Assembly: GCA_028292505.1 (NCBI GenBank)
Contig: JAQGMF010000051.1
Location: forward strand, 1 to 64,000
Source of the DNA: Rhodocyclales bacterium
Lineage (GTDB): Bacteria > Pseudomonadota > Gammaproteobacteria > Burkholderiales > Rhodocyclaceae
Direction of reading: 5' to 3'
Length of the DNA stretch: 64,000 bases
The notes under the pieces: generated by a model
Database searches by the model: none
The model's input: the letters and a program-made list of their open reading frames with translations, nothing else
What the model was told of the DNA's origin: nothing
Position numbers and translations under genes: made by a program
Shown here: piece after piece, positions 1 through 7,763 of the stretch
Layout of the letters: the number at the start of each line of letters is the position of its first letter
Position numbering within the stretch: the first letter of the stretch is position 1

Positions 1-123
1 TTCCAGATGCGCCGCAATCCTGCGGGCCGCCGCGGCAACATCGGCAAACGTTTTCGTGGTCGAACCGAGGTCAAGCGCAACGCGTTCGCCAAACTGTTCG
101 AATGCTGTCGTCACAGGAAGCAT
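1..123 (-). CDS. AMP-binding (acyl/aminoacyl adenylating) enzyme, N-terminal fragment
   Basis: Only the first 41 codons lie in the window; the gene runs off the left edge. The peptide begins MLPVTTAFEQFGERVALDL and continues with a T-F-A-D-V segment and an alanine-rich helix ending R-R-I-A-A-H-L. This is the usual opening of an AMP-dependent synthetase or NRPS adenylation domain, where a substrate-free N-terminal helix precedes the first core motif. The ATG at 123 is chosen because AAGGA lies seven bases upstream on the minus strand. It follows the carrier-protein gene by 63 bases on the same strand, so it probably belongs to the same biosynthetic operon. The catalytic motifs are outside the window, so its substrate class cannot be told. 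Confidence 0.6.
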   Translation of the reverse strand, partial: MLPVTTAFEQFGERVALDLGSTTKTFADVAAAARRIAAHLE

Positions 124-186
124 GAGGTCGTCCTTATTGGCCGGAGGCGCAGTGCTCTGCGTTAGTGAATGCCATGGACATGCGAT

Positions 187-552
187 TCATGCTTGCACGG
201 CGTGGTGTTCGCGACAAACCAATGCATCGGTTATCGCGTTTGTGAGCTCTTGAAAACTGCTGGCCGTGTAGATGATGTCCGGCTCAAGCAGTTCCTCTCC
301 GAATTCACGGCCGATACGTTCGAGCATTCGAATGGCTGCGAGCGAGTCGCCGCCAAGTTCGAAGAAGTCGTCGTTCGGTGTTATGTCTGTGACATGCAGG
401 AGATCCTGCCAGATTGCGAGTAATGCTGTTGTCACGCGAGGGGCGTAAGAGCTGGCGTCATCCGGCAGTACACCGCCTGGAAAATTGGCAGGTGCTTGTT
501 CATCGATGTCCGTTTCTGCTGGCGAGGCGCCGATTGGGACTTCTGTTTTCAC
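187..552 (-). CDS. Stand-alone peptidyl/acyl carrier protein (PCP, phosphopantetheine-binding)
   Basis: A 121-residue protein with one carrier domain. The phosphopantetheine attachment motif DDFFELGGDSLAAIRM is intact, with the acceptor serine at about residue 70. The first 35 or so residues are Pro/Glu/Asp-rich and look like a flexible leader. I place the start at a GTG at 552 because a GAGGAG ribosome site lies six bases upstream; a TTG at 615 in the same frame lacks one. In NRPS chemistry such a protein carries the activated aminoacyl or acyl group as a thioester. It lies between an adenylation gene that has no carrier domain of its own and a second AMP-binding gene, so it is the likely acceptor for one or both. 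It must be activated by a phosphopantetheinyl transferase, not seen here. Confidence 0.85.
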   Translation of the reverse strand: MKTEVPIGASPAETDIDEQAPANFPGGVLPDDASSYAPRVTTALLAIWQDLLHVTDITPNDDFFELGGDSLAAIRMLERIGREFGEELLEPDIIYTASSFQELTNAITDALVCREHHAVQA

Positions 553-796
553 CGTTGTCTCCTCGTCTGTAGGCGGATGAACCCGGTTGAGTAGATGGCC
601 ATTGCTGACCGGCAATTGGTATTTGTTGCAAACGAAAACTATAGGTTGTCAAGGATATAGGTCAAGAATCTGCCGAATAGATTACCAGAAAGTGTCAAAT
701 TTGTTGTCGTTTTCACATTTGTCGTTAAAAAGACGGCAAATCCTCAGCCAGCCGTGTTTTTGACCAGGGAGGTGCTCCTGGACTGCTTGGGGGATG

Positions 797-3121
797 TTAA
801 CCGGGTGTTGGCGAGGCGAGCACGCGGCCGATTTGGGGGGCCGGCAAGGCTTTCCGGTCGACCTTGCCGTTAGGGCCGACAGGCATTTCAGACAAGAAAA
901 CGAAATTCTGCGGCAGCATGTAATCGGGCAGACTTTTCTTCAGGAAAACCTTGATCTCGGCGGCCGTAACTTCGCTTTCAAGAACAACATAGGCAACCAG
1001 TCGCTTATCTCCGAGATGGTCTTCACGAACCATGACGACAGCATCTTTTATGAATGCGTGTGTCATTATTGTGCTTTCTATTTCGCCAAGTTCGATGCGA
1101 TAACCACGCAGTTTTACCTGCTGATCAATACGGCCGAGGAACTCGATGTTGCCGTCTTCGCGATAGCGGGCTTTGTCTCCGGTCCGGTACATGCGGGATC
1201 CAGGAATAATGCTGAATGGATTCGCAACGAAGCGCTCGGAGGTCAGATCCGGGCGGCCCAGATAGCCACGTGCGAGGCCGATACCGCCAATATGGAGCTC
1301 GCCCGCAACGCCTATCGGCGTAGGTTTCAGGTATTCATCGAGTATGTAGAGATTGACGTTGGCAAGTGGTCTGCCAATGGGAATCGTGTTTTCCACGGAC
1401 GGATCAACGAGCATCCAGGTGGCGCAGACTGTTGCTTCCGTGGGTCCATAGGCATTGAGCATACGTCTGTCAGCGCCCCACACCTTGGCAAGCTCCGGCG
1501 CCCAGGCTTCTCCCGCAAGTACCAGTGTTTTCAACGCAGGCAGAGGCTTCTGCGGCAACACGGCAAGCAAGGATGGAGGCAAGGTCACGACGCTAATCGC
1601 CGATTGTTCAAGAAGCTTCATGATCTCGTAGGAAGAGCGCAGGGCTTCCTGGCGGATCAGATGCAGGCTGGCGCCTTGCGTCAGCGTCACGAAGGCTTCG
1701 GACACTGCAGCGTCGAAACTGATCGAGGCAAACTGCAGCACGCGACTCGTTTCGTCGACTTCGAAGGCTTGCGCCTGGGCAAGGCATAGATTGCATAACC
1801 CTCGATGGGCCAAGGCAACACCTTTTGGTTTGCCTGTCGAGCCGGATGTGTATATGACGTATGCAAGATTGTTCGGCCGGGCCTCTGAAGCCGGATTGGT
1901 CTTTTTGCAGTCCGCCATGGACGGCCAGTCACGATCCAGGCAGAAATGGGGAATCCCTTCATGCCTGCAGAGGTCGAGCAAACTCTCCTGCGTCAGCAAC
2001 AGGGCGGGGTTGGCGTCTTCGATCATGTACGCCAACCTTTCTGCTGGATAGGCGGGATCGAGCGGCACGTAAGCGCCCCCTGCTTTCAATATTCCGAGGA
2101 GGCCAATGATCATTTCTGACGAACGCCTGGCACACAGGCCTACCAGCACATCGGGTCCTACTCCTTGTGCCGTCAGGTAGTGAGCCAGCTGGTTGGATTT
2201 GGCGTTTAGCTCAGCATAAGTGAAGGCCTCGTCGCCCAGAACGAGTGCCAGCGCATTGGGTGTTTTCTCGACCTGATCTTCGAACAACTTATGAACGCAA
2301 GTATCCGGGTAGTCGGCTGAAGTCTGGTTCCAGTCGACGACTATTTGTTGATATTCGCTTTGCGTCAAAAGGGATAGCCGGGAAATTTCTTGGACAGGAT
2401 TTTCGAGAGCCTGATGTAGCAAGTTTAAAAAGTGTCCTGCCATGCGTTTGATAGACGCGGGCTTGAAGAGATCGTAGTTGTATTGAAAACCGCCAGTGAA
2501 CGCGTCGTCATCGTGGCACTGCAAGGTCAAATCGAATTGGACCGGCCAATCATCCTGCTCTGCGGGCAGCGCTTGAAGTCTTGTTTTTGCCCCACTTGCT
2601 TTCGGTTCAAACGCGAAACACGCCTGCGTCAATGGCGCATGACTGCAGCTATGTGGCAGGCCGAGCGCTTCAGCCAGGTACCCGAACGGCACCTCTTTAT
2701 GGGTGCAAGCATCTTCGATCAACGCTTGCGTGCGCCTCAACATCTTCAAAAAATCAGGAGAGCCGGAAAAATCGCAACGGATCACCAATGTGTTAGTCGG
2801 ACTGTCAGCCGAAGCATCAACGTCTGCGGAAGCCTGGATGCTCACGGTGTGGCCCACGCACAAATCCATCTGCCCGCAATAGCGCGAAAGTAGAGCACCG
2901 AAACCAGCGAGCAAGACGACCTCGCTACTAACCTCATTCGATTCGGCGAATTGACGCAAACGGATGCCAAGCTCTTCGCCCAGGGCAAAGTAATGGCGTT
3001 CTTGACGACGAGTCGGCACAGCAGGACGCGGAAAGTCGGTCGGCAAATCCAGCAGAGCCGGTGCATCTTTCAGTTGTTTTTTCCAATATCCGACTTTTCG
3101 TTCAAATATTCTCTCTTGCAC
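797..3121 (-). CDS. NRPS protein: C-terminal half of a condensation domain plus a complete adenylation domain
   Basis: 774 residues. Residues 1-265 match only the second half of a condensation domain: the N-T-L segment near 109-112, C-T-H-K-E-V-P-F near 139-146, and A-P-L-T-Q-A-C-F-A-F near 162-171. The catalytic HHxxxDG half is absent. Residues 275-765 are a full adenylation domain with YTSGSTGKPKG (424-434), NAYGPTEAT (556-564), YRTGD (645-649), KLRGYRIELGEIE (670-682) and the catalytic lysine in PNGKVDRKAL (753). No carrier domain follows. The ten pocket positions, aligned by eye to GrsA, read D-A-S-T-V-A-A-V-C-K. From memory this resembles codes for aromatic residues (Phe/Tyr). The start is GTG with AGGAG eight bases upstream, so the short condensation part looks like the true N-terminus. 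The gene heads a minus-strand operon diverging from rpsF. Confidence 0.85.
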   Translation of the reverse strand: MQERIFERKVGYWKKQLKDAPALLDLPTDFPRPAVPTRRQERHYFALGEELGIRLRQFAESNEVSSEVVLLAGFGALLSRYCGQMDLCVGHTVSIQASADVDASADSPTNTLVIRCDFSGSPDFLKMLRRTQALIEDACTHKEVPFGYLAEALGLPHSCSHAPLTQACFAFEPKASGAKTRLQALPAEQDDWPVQFDLTLQCHDDDAFTGGFQYNYDLFKPASIKRMAGHFLNLLHQALENPVQEISRLSLLTQSEYQQIVVDWNQTSADYPDTCVHKLFEDQVEKTPNALALVLGDEAFTYAELNAKSNQLAHYLTAQGVGPDVLVGLCARRSSEMIIGLLGILKAGGAYVPLDPAYPAERLAYMIEDANPALLLTQESLLDLCRHEGIPHFCLDRDWPSMADCKKTNPASEARPNNLAYVIYTSGSTGKPKGVALAHRGLCNLCLAQAQAFEVDETSRVLQFASISFDAAVSEAFVTLTQGASLHLIRQEALRSSYEIMKLLEQSAISVVTLPPSLLAVLPQKPLPALKTLVLAGEAWAPELAKVWGADRRMLNAYGPTEATVCATWMLVDPSVENTIPIGRPLANVNLYILDEYLKPTPIGVAGELHIGGIGLARGYLGRPDLTSERFVANPFSIIPGSRMYRTGDKARYREDGNIEFLGRIDQQVKLRGYRIELGEIESTIMTHAFIKDAVVMVREDHLGDKRLVAYVVLESEVTAAEIKVFLKKSLPDYMLPQNFVFLSEMPVGPNGKVDRKALPAPQIGRVLASPTPG

Positions 3122-3361
3122 CGATTTCTCCTCTTCCTTGGTGCCTCACCGCGGCAACGGTAGTCCTCTGCAAGGATCAAAACAAAAAAGCGAAGCCTAC
3201 AATAATGGCGTGTTTTTGATGATGCTCGTTTGTTGAAGTAAGTTGGATGATCGTCAGTATGGTCAGCAGATTGGGCTCGCGACACGCCGTAGGATTTGTT
3301 TTGACGGATATGGCACCGCCTCTCTCGGACACCCCAAATTTCTTGCAATGACCCTTGCTCC

Positions 3362-3390
3362 TTGATTTGCCAGGGAATACGTCGTAAACT
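3362..3390 (+). promoter_or_regulatory. Candidate sigma-70 promoter of the rpsF operon
   Basis: TTGATT (3362-3367) and TAAACT (3385-3390) are separated by exactly 17 bases and lie 67 bases before the rpsF start. Each hexamer matches the consensus at four of six positions. The rest of the 335-base gap between the NRPS gene and rpsF (3122-3456) is moderately AT-rich. It must also hold the promoter of the divergent NRPS operon, which I could not place confidently. Confidence 0.4.
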
Positions 3391-3404
3391 CGCCGGCTTT
3401 CCTT

Positions 3405-3431
3405 GCTCCACCGGTACGCATGCCGGGGGGC
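3405..3431 (+). promoter_or_regulatory. Hairpin in the rpsF leader, possibly an S6:S18-binding element
   Basis: GCTCC (3405-3409) can pair with GGGGC (3427-3431), and CCGG (3411-3414) with CCGG (3423-3426), giving an interrupted stem with a short apical loop just before the rpsF ribosome site. Bacterial rpsF leaders often carry a structured element with CCG trinucleotides that is bound by the S6:S18 complex for feedback control. The resemblance is by position and general shape only; I did not align it to the family model. Confidence 0.3.
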
Positions 3432-3456
3432 TTTAATCAACCGTAAGGGAGTTTGC

Positions 3457-3849
3457 ATGCGACATTACGAAATTGTATTCATCGTGCACCCCGATCAGAG
3501 CGAGCAAGTGCCCGCCATGATCGAGCGCTACAAAGGTCTCGTGACCGGCAAGTCCGGCGTGATCCATCGGCTGGAAGATTGGGGCCGTCGTCAGTTGGCT
3601 TATCCGATCCAGAAGGTGCACAAAGCCCACTACGTACTCATGAACATCGAGTGCGACGGCGACACGCTCACCGAACTGGAACACGCCTTCAAGTTCAATG
3701 ACGCTGTCCTGCGCCACCTCACCATCAAGACGAAGAAGGCTGTGACCGCTCCTTCGCCGATGATGAAGGAAGAGAAGTCGCGTTCGCTGACCTCACCGGC
3801 GCCTGTCGTGGCTGAGGAAAGCGCAGCCGAAGCGCAGCCTGCGGCCTGA
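3457..3849 (+). CDS. rpsF: 30S ribosomal protein S6
   Basis: 130 residues starting [19 protein letters not shown], the standard S6 opening, with the typical G-R-R-Q-L-A-Y-P-I segment in the middle. S6 binds the platform of the 30S subunit as a heterodimer with S18, whose gene lies two positions downstream. After about residue 100 the protein has a low-complexity Lys/Glu/Ala/Pro tail, as S6 proteins of this group often do. The ATG at 3457 is preceded by TAAGGGA, seven bases upstream. First gene of the operon rpsF-priB-rpsR-rplI. Confidence 0.97.
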   Translation: MRHYEIVFIVHPDQSEQVPAMIERYKGLVTGKSGVIHRLEDWGRRQLAYPIQKVHKAHYVLMNIECDGDTLTELEHAFKFNDAVLRHLTIKTKKAVTAPSPMMKEEKSRSLTSPAPVVAEESAAEAQPAA

Positions 3850-3899
3850 TCTCGCAAACGAGACGACAGACAAACTAATTGGGAGAAGCTGGAGAGCGA

Positions 3900-4220
3900 G
3901 TGTCGCCTGGCGTGCTTCGCAACGCAGTCACGATTGCCGGCAGTTTGATGGAGCGCGATGCGCTTCGCATGACACCGGCAAGAGTTCCGGTGGTGGGATT
4001 CAAGATCCGCCACGAATCGCTCCAGATGGAACTGGATGTCGAACGGAACGTGACATGCGAATTGAGCGCGCTGGCAATCGGCCCCTTGGCGCAGCAGATC
4101 GCTGCAATGCCGATGGGAGTTGAAATGCGGTTAGAAGGATTTCTCGCCGCACGCAGCGCTCGTCACCAGAACCCCGTTTTGCATGTAACGAAATTCGAGC
4201 TTCTCGAAAGCGCGAAATAA
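3900..4220 (+). CDS. priB: Primosomal replication protein PriB (single-strand-binding OB-fold)
   Basis: About 106 residues, an OB-fold protein of the single-strand-binding family (N-A-V-T-I-A-G-S-L near the start, F-K-I-R-H-E in the middle, L-H-V-T-K-F-E-L-L near the end). PriB stabilises PriA on stalled forks and helps reload the DnaB helicase. Its position between rpsF and rpsR is the classical beta/gammaproteobacterial arrangement. The start is uncertain because the region lacks an ATG. I take GTG at 3900, five bases after GGAG; GTG at 3912 or TTG at 3879 are alternatives. It starts 50 bases after rpsF. Confidence 0.9.
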   Translation: MSPGVLRNAVTIAGSLMERDALRMTPARVPVVGFKIRHESLQMELDVERNVTCELSALAIGPLAQQIAAMPMGVEMRLEGFLAARSARHQNPVLHVTKFELLESAK

Positions 4221-4239
4221 TGTTGGAAGGAACGAAATA

Positions 4240-4512
4240 ATGGCTTTCAGACCCGGTGCCAAGAAAAAAGACGAACGTGGCGGCAATCGCAGCCTGTTCA
4301 AGCGTCGCAAGTTCTGCCGTTTCTCGGCAGAAAAGATCGAAGAGATCGATTACAAGGACGTTGAAATCCTCAAGGACTTCATCACCGAAAACGGCAAGAT
4401 CATGCCGGCGCGCATCACCGGCACCAAGACCGGTTACCAGCGTCAGCTATCGACCGCCATCAAGCGCGCGCGCTTCCTGGCGCTGATGCCTTACACCGAC
4501 CTGCACCAGTAA
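4240..4512 (+). CDS. rpsR: 30S ribosomal protein S18
   Basis: 90 residues, basic, with the S18 core around [18 protein letters not shown] and [13 protein letters not shown]18 binds 16S rRNA together with S6. A GGAAGGA ribosome site precedes the ATG, 19 bases after the priB stop. The N-terminal A-F-R-P-G-A-K-K-K extension is usual for this group. The cysteine pattern is reduced to a single Cys, the zinc-independent form of S18. Confidence 0.97.
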   Translation: MAFRPGAKKKDERGGNRSLFKRRKFCRFSAEKIEEIDYKDVEILKDFITENGKIMPARITGTKTGYQRQLSTAIKRARFLALMPYTDLHQ

Positions 4513-4527
4513 CCCGGAGACCAGACC

Positions 4528-4977
4528 ATGCAAATCATTCTGCTTGAGAAGGTTATTAACCTCGGCAATCTGGGCGAAGTCGTGAAGGTCAAAGACGGCT
4601 ACGCACGTAATTTTTTGATTCCGCAAGGCAAGGCCAAGCGCGCCACGGCAACCAATGTCGAAGCGTTCGCGGTGCGTCGCGCCGAGCTGGAAAAGGTTGC
4701 GGCCCAACGTCTGGCGCTTGCGCAAGACCTCGGTGCCAAGATCGAGGGAACGGAAATCCAGATTCCGAGCAAGGCACGCGTCGATGGCCGCCTGTTCGGT
4801 TCTGTGAGCACCGCCGACATTGCGACCGCGCTGGTGGCAAAAGGCTTCACTGTCGCCAAGGCCGACGTACGTTTGCCTGACGGTGCCCTGAAGACGATTG
4901 GCGATTACGATGTTGAAATCGCACTGCACACCGATGTGGTCGTGAAGGTCAAGGTTTCCGTGGTAAGCGAAAGCTAA
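4528..4977 (+). CDS. rplI: 50S ribosomal protein L9
   Basis: 149 residues with the two-domain L9 layout. The N-terminal rRNA-binding domain opens [19 protein letters not shown] and contains [13 protein letters not shown] long central helix follows, rich in Lys/Arg/Ala/Glu, and then a C-terminal domain ending in beta strands. L9 projects from the base of the L1 stalk and limits frameshifting. It starts 15 bases after rpsR with a GGAG site and ends the ribosomal operon; an intrinsic terminator follows. Confidence 0.97.
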   Translation: MQIILLEKVINLGNLGEVVKVKDGYARNFLIPQGKAKRATATNVEAFAVRRAELEKVAAQRLALAQDLGAKIEGTEIQIPSKARVDGRLFGSVSTADIATALVAKGFTVAKADVRLPDGALKTIGDYDVEIALHTDVVVKVKVSVVSES

Positions 4978-5003
4978 AGTCAGCCGACCTTCGCTGTACT
5001 TGG

Positions 5004-5030
5004 AAAAGGGCTGCGTGGCAGCCCTTTTTC
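5004..5030 (+). terminator. Intrinsic terminator after rplI
   Basis: AAAAGGGCTGC (5004-5014) pairs with GCAGCCCTTTT (5018-5028) around a three-base loop, with a short T-run. It lies 27 bases after the rplI stop and before dnaB, so dnaB probably has its own promoter in 5031-5100. Confidence 0.8.
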
Positions 5031-5100
5031 GTTGACGAACAAACTCATCGACAAGCACCGCCGCCTGTAAAATCGCTGCACATGTTCAGGAGCAAATCTG

Positions 5101-6504
5101 ATGGCCCAGCCACGCGGCGGACAGCAATCTACAGTACACGATCCGCAGCTTGCAGCGCTCAAGCTGCCGCCCCATTCCATCGAGGCGGAACAATCCTTGA
5201 TCGGCGGTTTGCTGCTCGATAATACTTCATGGGATCGCGTTGCCGATCTTGCATCCGAAGTGGACTTCTATCGTGACGAACATCGCCGCATCTTCCGTCA
5301 GATTGCCATCCTCATCGAGCAGGGCAAACCCGCCGACATCGTCACCGTCTTCGAAGCGCTCGACAAGAACAATGAGTCTCAGCACGTAGGCGGTTTGGCG
5401 TACCTGAGTGAGATCGCCAACAACACGCCTTCGGCGGCGAATGCTCGCCGTTATGCCGAGATCGTTCGCGAGCGCGCCATCCTGCGCAAGCTGGTGACGG
5501 TGGGTGATGAGATCGCGGGCAGCGCGCTGGCGCCAGGCGGGCGAAATGCCGCTATCATACTCGATGAAGCAGAATCGAAGATTCTCAATATCCGCGATGA
5601 GGGCAGCAAGAGCACACAGGGCTTCACGCCGATTCAGCCCGTGCTCGGCATGGTCGTCGAGCGCATCCAGGAGCTGTATTCACGCGGCGATCAGGCGGCA
5701 GTGACAGGTGTGCCCACTGGTCTGGTCGATCTCGATGACAAGACTTCCGGTCTGCAGCCCACCGACATGATTATCGTTGCCGGCCGCCCCGGCATGGGCA
5801 AGACTTCGTTCGCGTTGAACGTGGCAGAAAGTGTTGCACTCGAAGCCGGTCTGCCGGTGGCGATATTCTCGATGGAAATGCCGGCGACGCAGCTTGCCAT
5901 GCGTTTCATTTCCTCCGTCGGACGTCTCGATCAACATCGCCTGCGCACCGGCAAGCTGAACGATGACGAATGGCAGAAACTGACATACGCGTTAGGACGT
6001 TTGCATGAGGCGCCGATCTATATCGACGAGACGCCCGGACTCAATCCGACCGATCTGCGCGCGCGTGCGCGGCGCCTGCATCGCCAGTGCGGCGGCAAAC
6101 TGGGGTTGATTGTCATTGACTACCTGCAACTCATGACGACGCTCAGAGAGAACGATAACCGTGCGGCGGAACTGTCGGAGATTTCGCGTTCGGTAAAGGG
6201 ATTGGCGAAAGAACTGAAAGTGCCGATCATGGCGCTGTCGCAGCTCAACCGCAGTCTGGAAAGCCGTGCCGACAAGCGCCCCATGGCATCGGACTTGCGC
6301 GAATCGGGTGCCCTTGAACAGGATGCCGACATCATTATGTTCATCTACCGCGACGAGATTTACAACCCGGACACCAAGGACAAGGGCATGGCCGAGCTGA
6401 TCATCGCCAAGCATCGTAACGGGCCGACCGGCATGGTGCCATTGACCTTTGTGGGCGAATACACGCGCTTCGAGAATTACATGCGCGGCACATCGAATTA
6501 TTGA
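5101..6504 (+). CDS. dnaB: Replicative DNA helicase DnaB
   Basis: 467 residues, normal length for DnaB. The N-terminal helical domain (about 20-130) includes P-H-S-I-E-A-E-Q-S-L-I-G-G and mediates hexamer and primase contacts. The RecA-like motor domain (about 200-467) has Walker A GRPGMGKTSFALN, Walker B LIVIDYLQLM, L-S-Q-L-N-R-S-L-E and the D-L-R-E-S-G-A-L-E-Q-D-A-D segment. The protein unwinds DNA ahead of the fork and recruits DnaG. AGGAG lies about eight bases before the ATG at 5101. The link with rplI and priB is conserved in betaproteobacteria. A palindromic repeat nine bases after the stop may end transcription. Confidence 0.97.
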   Translation: MAQPRGGQQSTVHDPQLAALKLPPHSIEAEQSLIGGLLLDNTSWDRVADLASEVDFYRDEHRRIFRQIAILIEQGKPADIVTVFEALDKNNESQHVGGLAYLSEIANNTPSAANARRYAEIVRERAILRKLVTVGDEIAGSALAPGGRNAAIILDEAESKILNIRDEGSKSTQGFTPIQPVLGMVVERIQELYSRGDQAAVTGVPTGLVDLDDKTSGLQPTDMIIVAGRPGMGKTSFALNVAESVALEAGLPVAIFSMEMPATQLAMRFISSVGRLDQHRLRTGKLNDDEWQKLTYALGRLHEAPIYIDETPGLNPTDLRARARRLHRQCGGKLGLIVIDYLQLMTTLRENDNRAAELSEISRSVKGLAKELKVPIMALSQLNRSLESRADKRPMASDLRESGALEQDADIIMFIYRDEIYNPDTKDKGMAELIIAKHRNGPTGMVPLTFVGEYTRFENYMRGTSNY

Positions 6505-6512
6505 GCGAACCC

Positions 6513-6538
6513 GTCATTCCCGCGAAAGCGGGAATGAC
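6513..6538. repeat. dRS3-like palindromic repeat (perfect 11-bp arms, GAAA loop)
   Basis: GTCATTCCCGC (6513-6523) and its exact reverse complement (6528-6538) flank GAAA. The inner part has the form ATTCCC-N8-GGGAAT described for dRS3 repeats of Neisseria. It lies between the convergent genes dnaB and a lipoprotein gene, where a hairpin can serve as a bidirectional terminator. A longer palindrome with the related core ATCCCGG occurs at 57781-57831. Confidence 0.75.
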
Positions 6539-6588
6539 AAATGAACAAAGGGCGCCGCGGAGCCCTTGGTTATGTGTATGACAAAAAA

Positions 6589-6993
6589 CTACGGTTTCGC
6601 GACGTGCCAAGTGTTGCCTGCAGCACCTTCGCCGGTCTTGTCACCTGGCTTGGCGTCCTTGATCCAGGTGTAAAGCGGTTTGCCCTTGTAAGCCCATTGC
6701 TTCTTGCCATCGTCGCGCGTCACGACGCTCCAGTCGCCTGAAGCGGTTGCGCCGTCAGCAACCATGAGTGGCGGCCAATTGGTAGCGCATTGTCCATTGC
6801 AGACGCTCTTGCCTGGCGTTGCGTCCTTGTCGAAGGTATACAACGTCATATCCTTGCTGTCGGTGAAGACGCCGTCAGCCACTTTCGCCGGCGCGGCCGG
6901 CGCGGGCGACATGCCGCTGCAGGCGGCAAGGGCAGAGAAGATGAGGGCGAGAACGGTGCTGCTGAGGATGCGACGGAATGCGAGGTGTTTCAT
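6589..6993 (-). CDS. Small lipoprotein with secreted-repeat (Lipoprotein_15 / COG4315-type) domain
   Basis: 134 residues. A signal peptide with the lipobox L-A-A-C (about residues 21-24) predicts a lipid-anchored envelope protein. The mature part contains two copies of the short repeat typical of this family: M-T-L-Y-T-F-D-K-D then P-G-K-S-V-C-N-G-Q-C-A-T-N-W-P-P, and K-P-L-Y-T-W-I-K-D then P-G-D-K-T-G-E-G. The C-N-G-x-C pair may form a disulfide. The molecular function of the family is not established. The ATG at 6993 is chosen over upstream codons because a perfect AGGAGG lies seven bases before it. It stands alone, convergent with dnaB. Confidence 0.85.
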   Translation of the reverse strand: MKHLAFRRILSSTVLALIFSALAACSGMSPAPAAPAKVADGVFTDSKDMTLYTFDKDATPGKSVCNGQCATNWPPLMVADGATASGDWSVVTRDDGKKQWAYKGKPLYTWIKDAKPGDKTGEGAAGNTWHVAKP

Positions 6994-7082
6994 CGTGGTG
7001 CCTCCTGCGTTGGTGGATGACATGCTATGAACACTACGGGACAGCAATTATTCCATTGCGCTGGCTGAACCACTCGATACGC

Positions 7083-7763
7083 TCACCTCGATACGGCGTG
7101 CTCCGCGCTGGCAAGGATCGGCTGAGTCTGTGCGACTTGCTGCGTCTTCTTGAAGTTCCATTTCTTTTCCCAAGCTGCACGTACCATGTTGGGATATTCC
7201 GGCCGACCGAGGCTACCGTTATAGCGGCCCAGCGCACGATACAGATCGCCTTTCTCGATATCGAGATAGTGGCGCAGGATCGTACAGCCATAGCGCAGAT
7301 TGGTACGCAGATGGAATAAGTTTTGTTCGCTCGTACCGATCTGATTGACCCAGAATGGCATCACCTGCATGAAGCCGCGTGCGCCCACCGAAGACACGGC
7401 GTACTTGCGGAAGGCGCTTTCCACCTCGATGAGGCCGAGCACCAGTTGCGGGTCCAGCCCTGCGCGCTGGGCTTCGTAGTAAACGGTCTTGAGAAAATCG
7501 ACGCGATCTCGCGTGTCGGGCAGGCGCTTGGCGAGGCGGGCGGACATTTCCGTCAGCCAGCGCATCTTCTCTTCTTCGGAAACGAAGATCGGTTCCGGCG
7601 AAGCGGTATCGCTGATGGATTTTTGCATCGAGGTCTGCACGCTGGCAGCGAGCACTTCCTCTTGCTGGCCGCCGGCCAAGGCAAAGCCCGACCAGCACAA
7701 GCACGTGCCGATCAGCAGGATTCTGAAAGATTGAACGAAATGGATGTTCTTCAAACGTTTCAT
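7083..7763 (-). CDS. Lytic murein transglycosylase, SLT-domain (family 1)
   Basis: 226 residues. A signal peptide (about 1-30, [19 protein letters not shown]) is followed by an SLT domain. The catalytic glutamate lies in [20 protein letters not shown], followed by G-F-M-Q-V-M-P-F-W and the late [11 protein letters not shown] motif. Such enzymes cleave the MurNAc-GlcNAc bond of peptidoglycan with 1,6-anhydro product formation, acting in the periplasm. The start overlaps the proS stop by four bases (ATGA), so the two are co-transcribed. This proS-transglycosylase pairing is common in betaproteobacteria. The specific paralogue name is not clear. Confidence 0.88.
   Translation of the reverse strand: MKRLKNIHFVQSFRILLIGTCLCWSGFALAGGQQEEVLAASVQTSMQKSISDTASPEPIFVSEEEKMRWLTEMSARLAKRLPDTRDRVDFLKTVYYEAQRAGLDPQLVLGLIEVESAFRKYAVSSVGARGFMQVMPFWVNQIGTSEQNLFHLRTNLRYGCTILRHYLDIEKGDLYRALGRYNGSLGRPEYPNMVRAAWEKKWNFKKTQQVAQTQPILASAEHAVSR

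Noticed and set aside
3070..3411. Minus-strand open frame upstream of the NRPS gene that might hold the missing half of the condensation domain
   Set aside because: Its translation has no HHxxxDG or other condensation motif; it is Arg/Lys-rich non-coding-type sequence.
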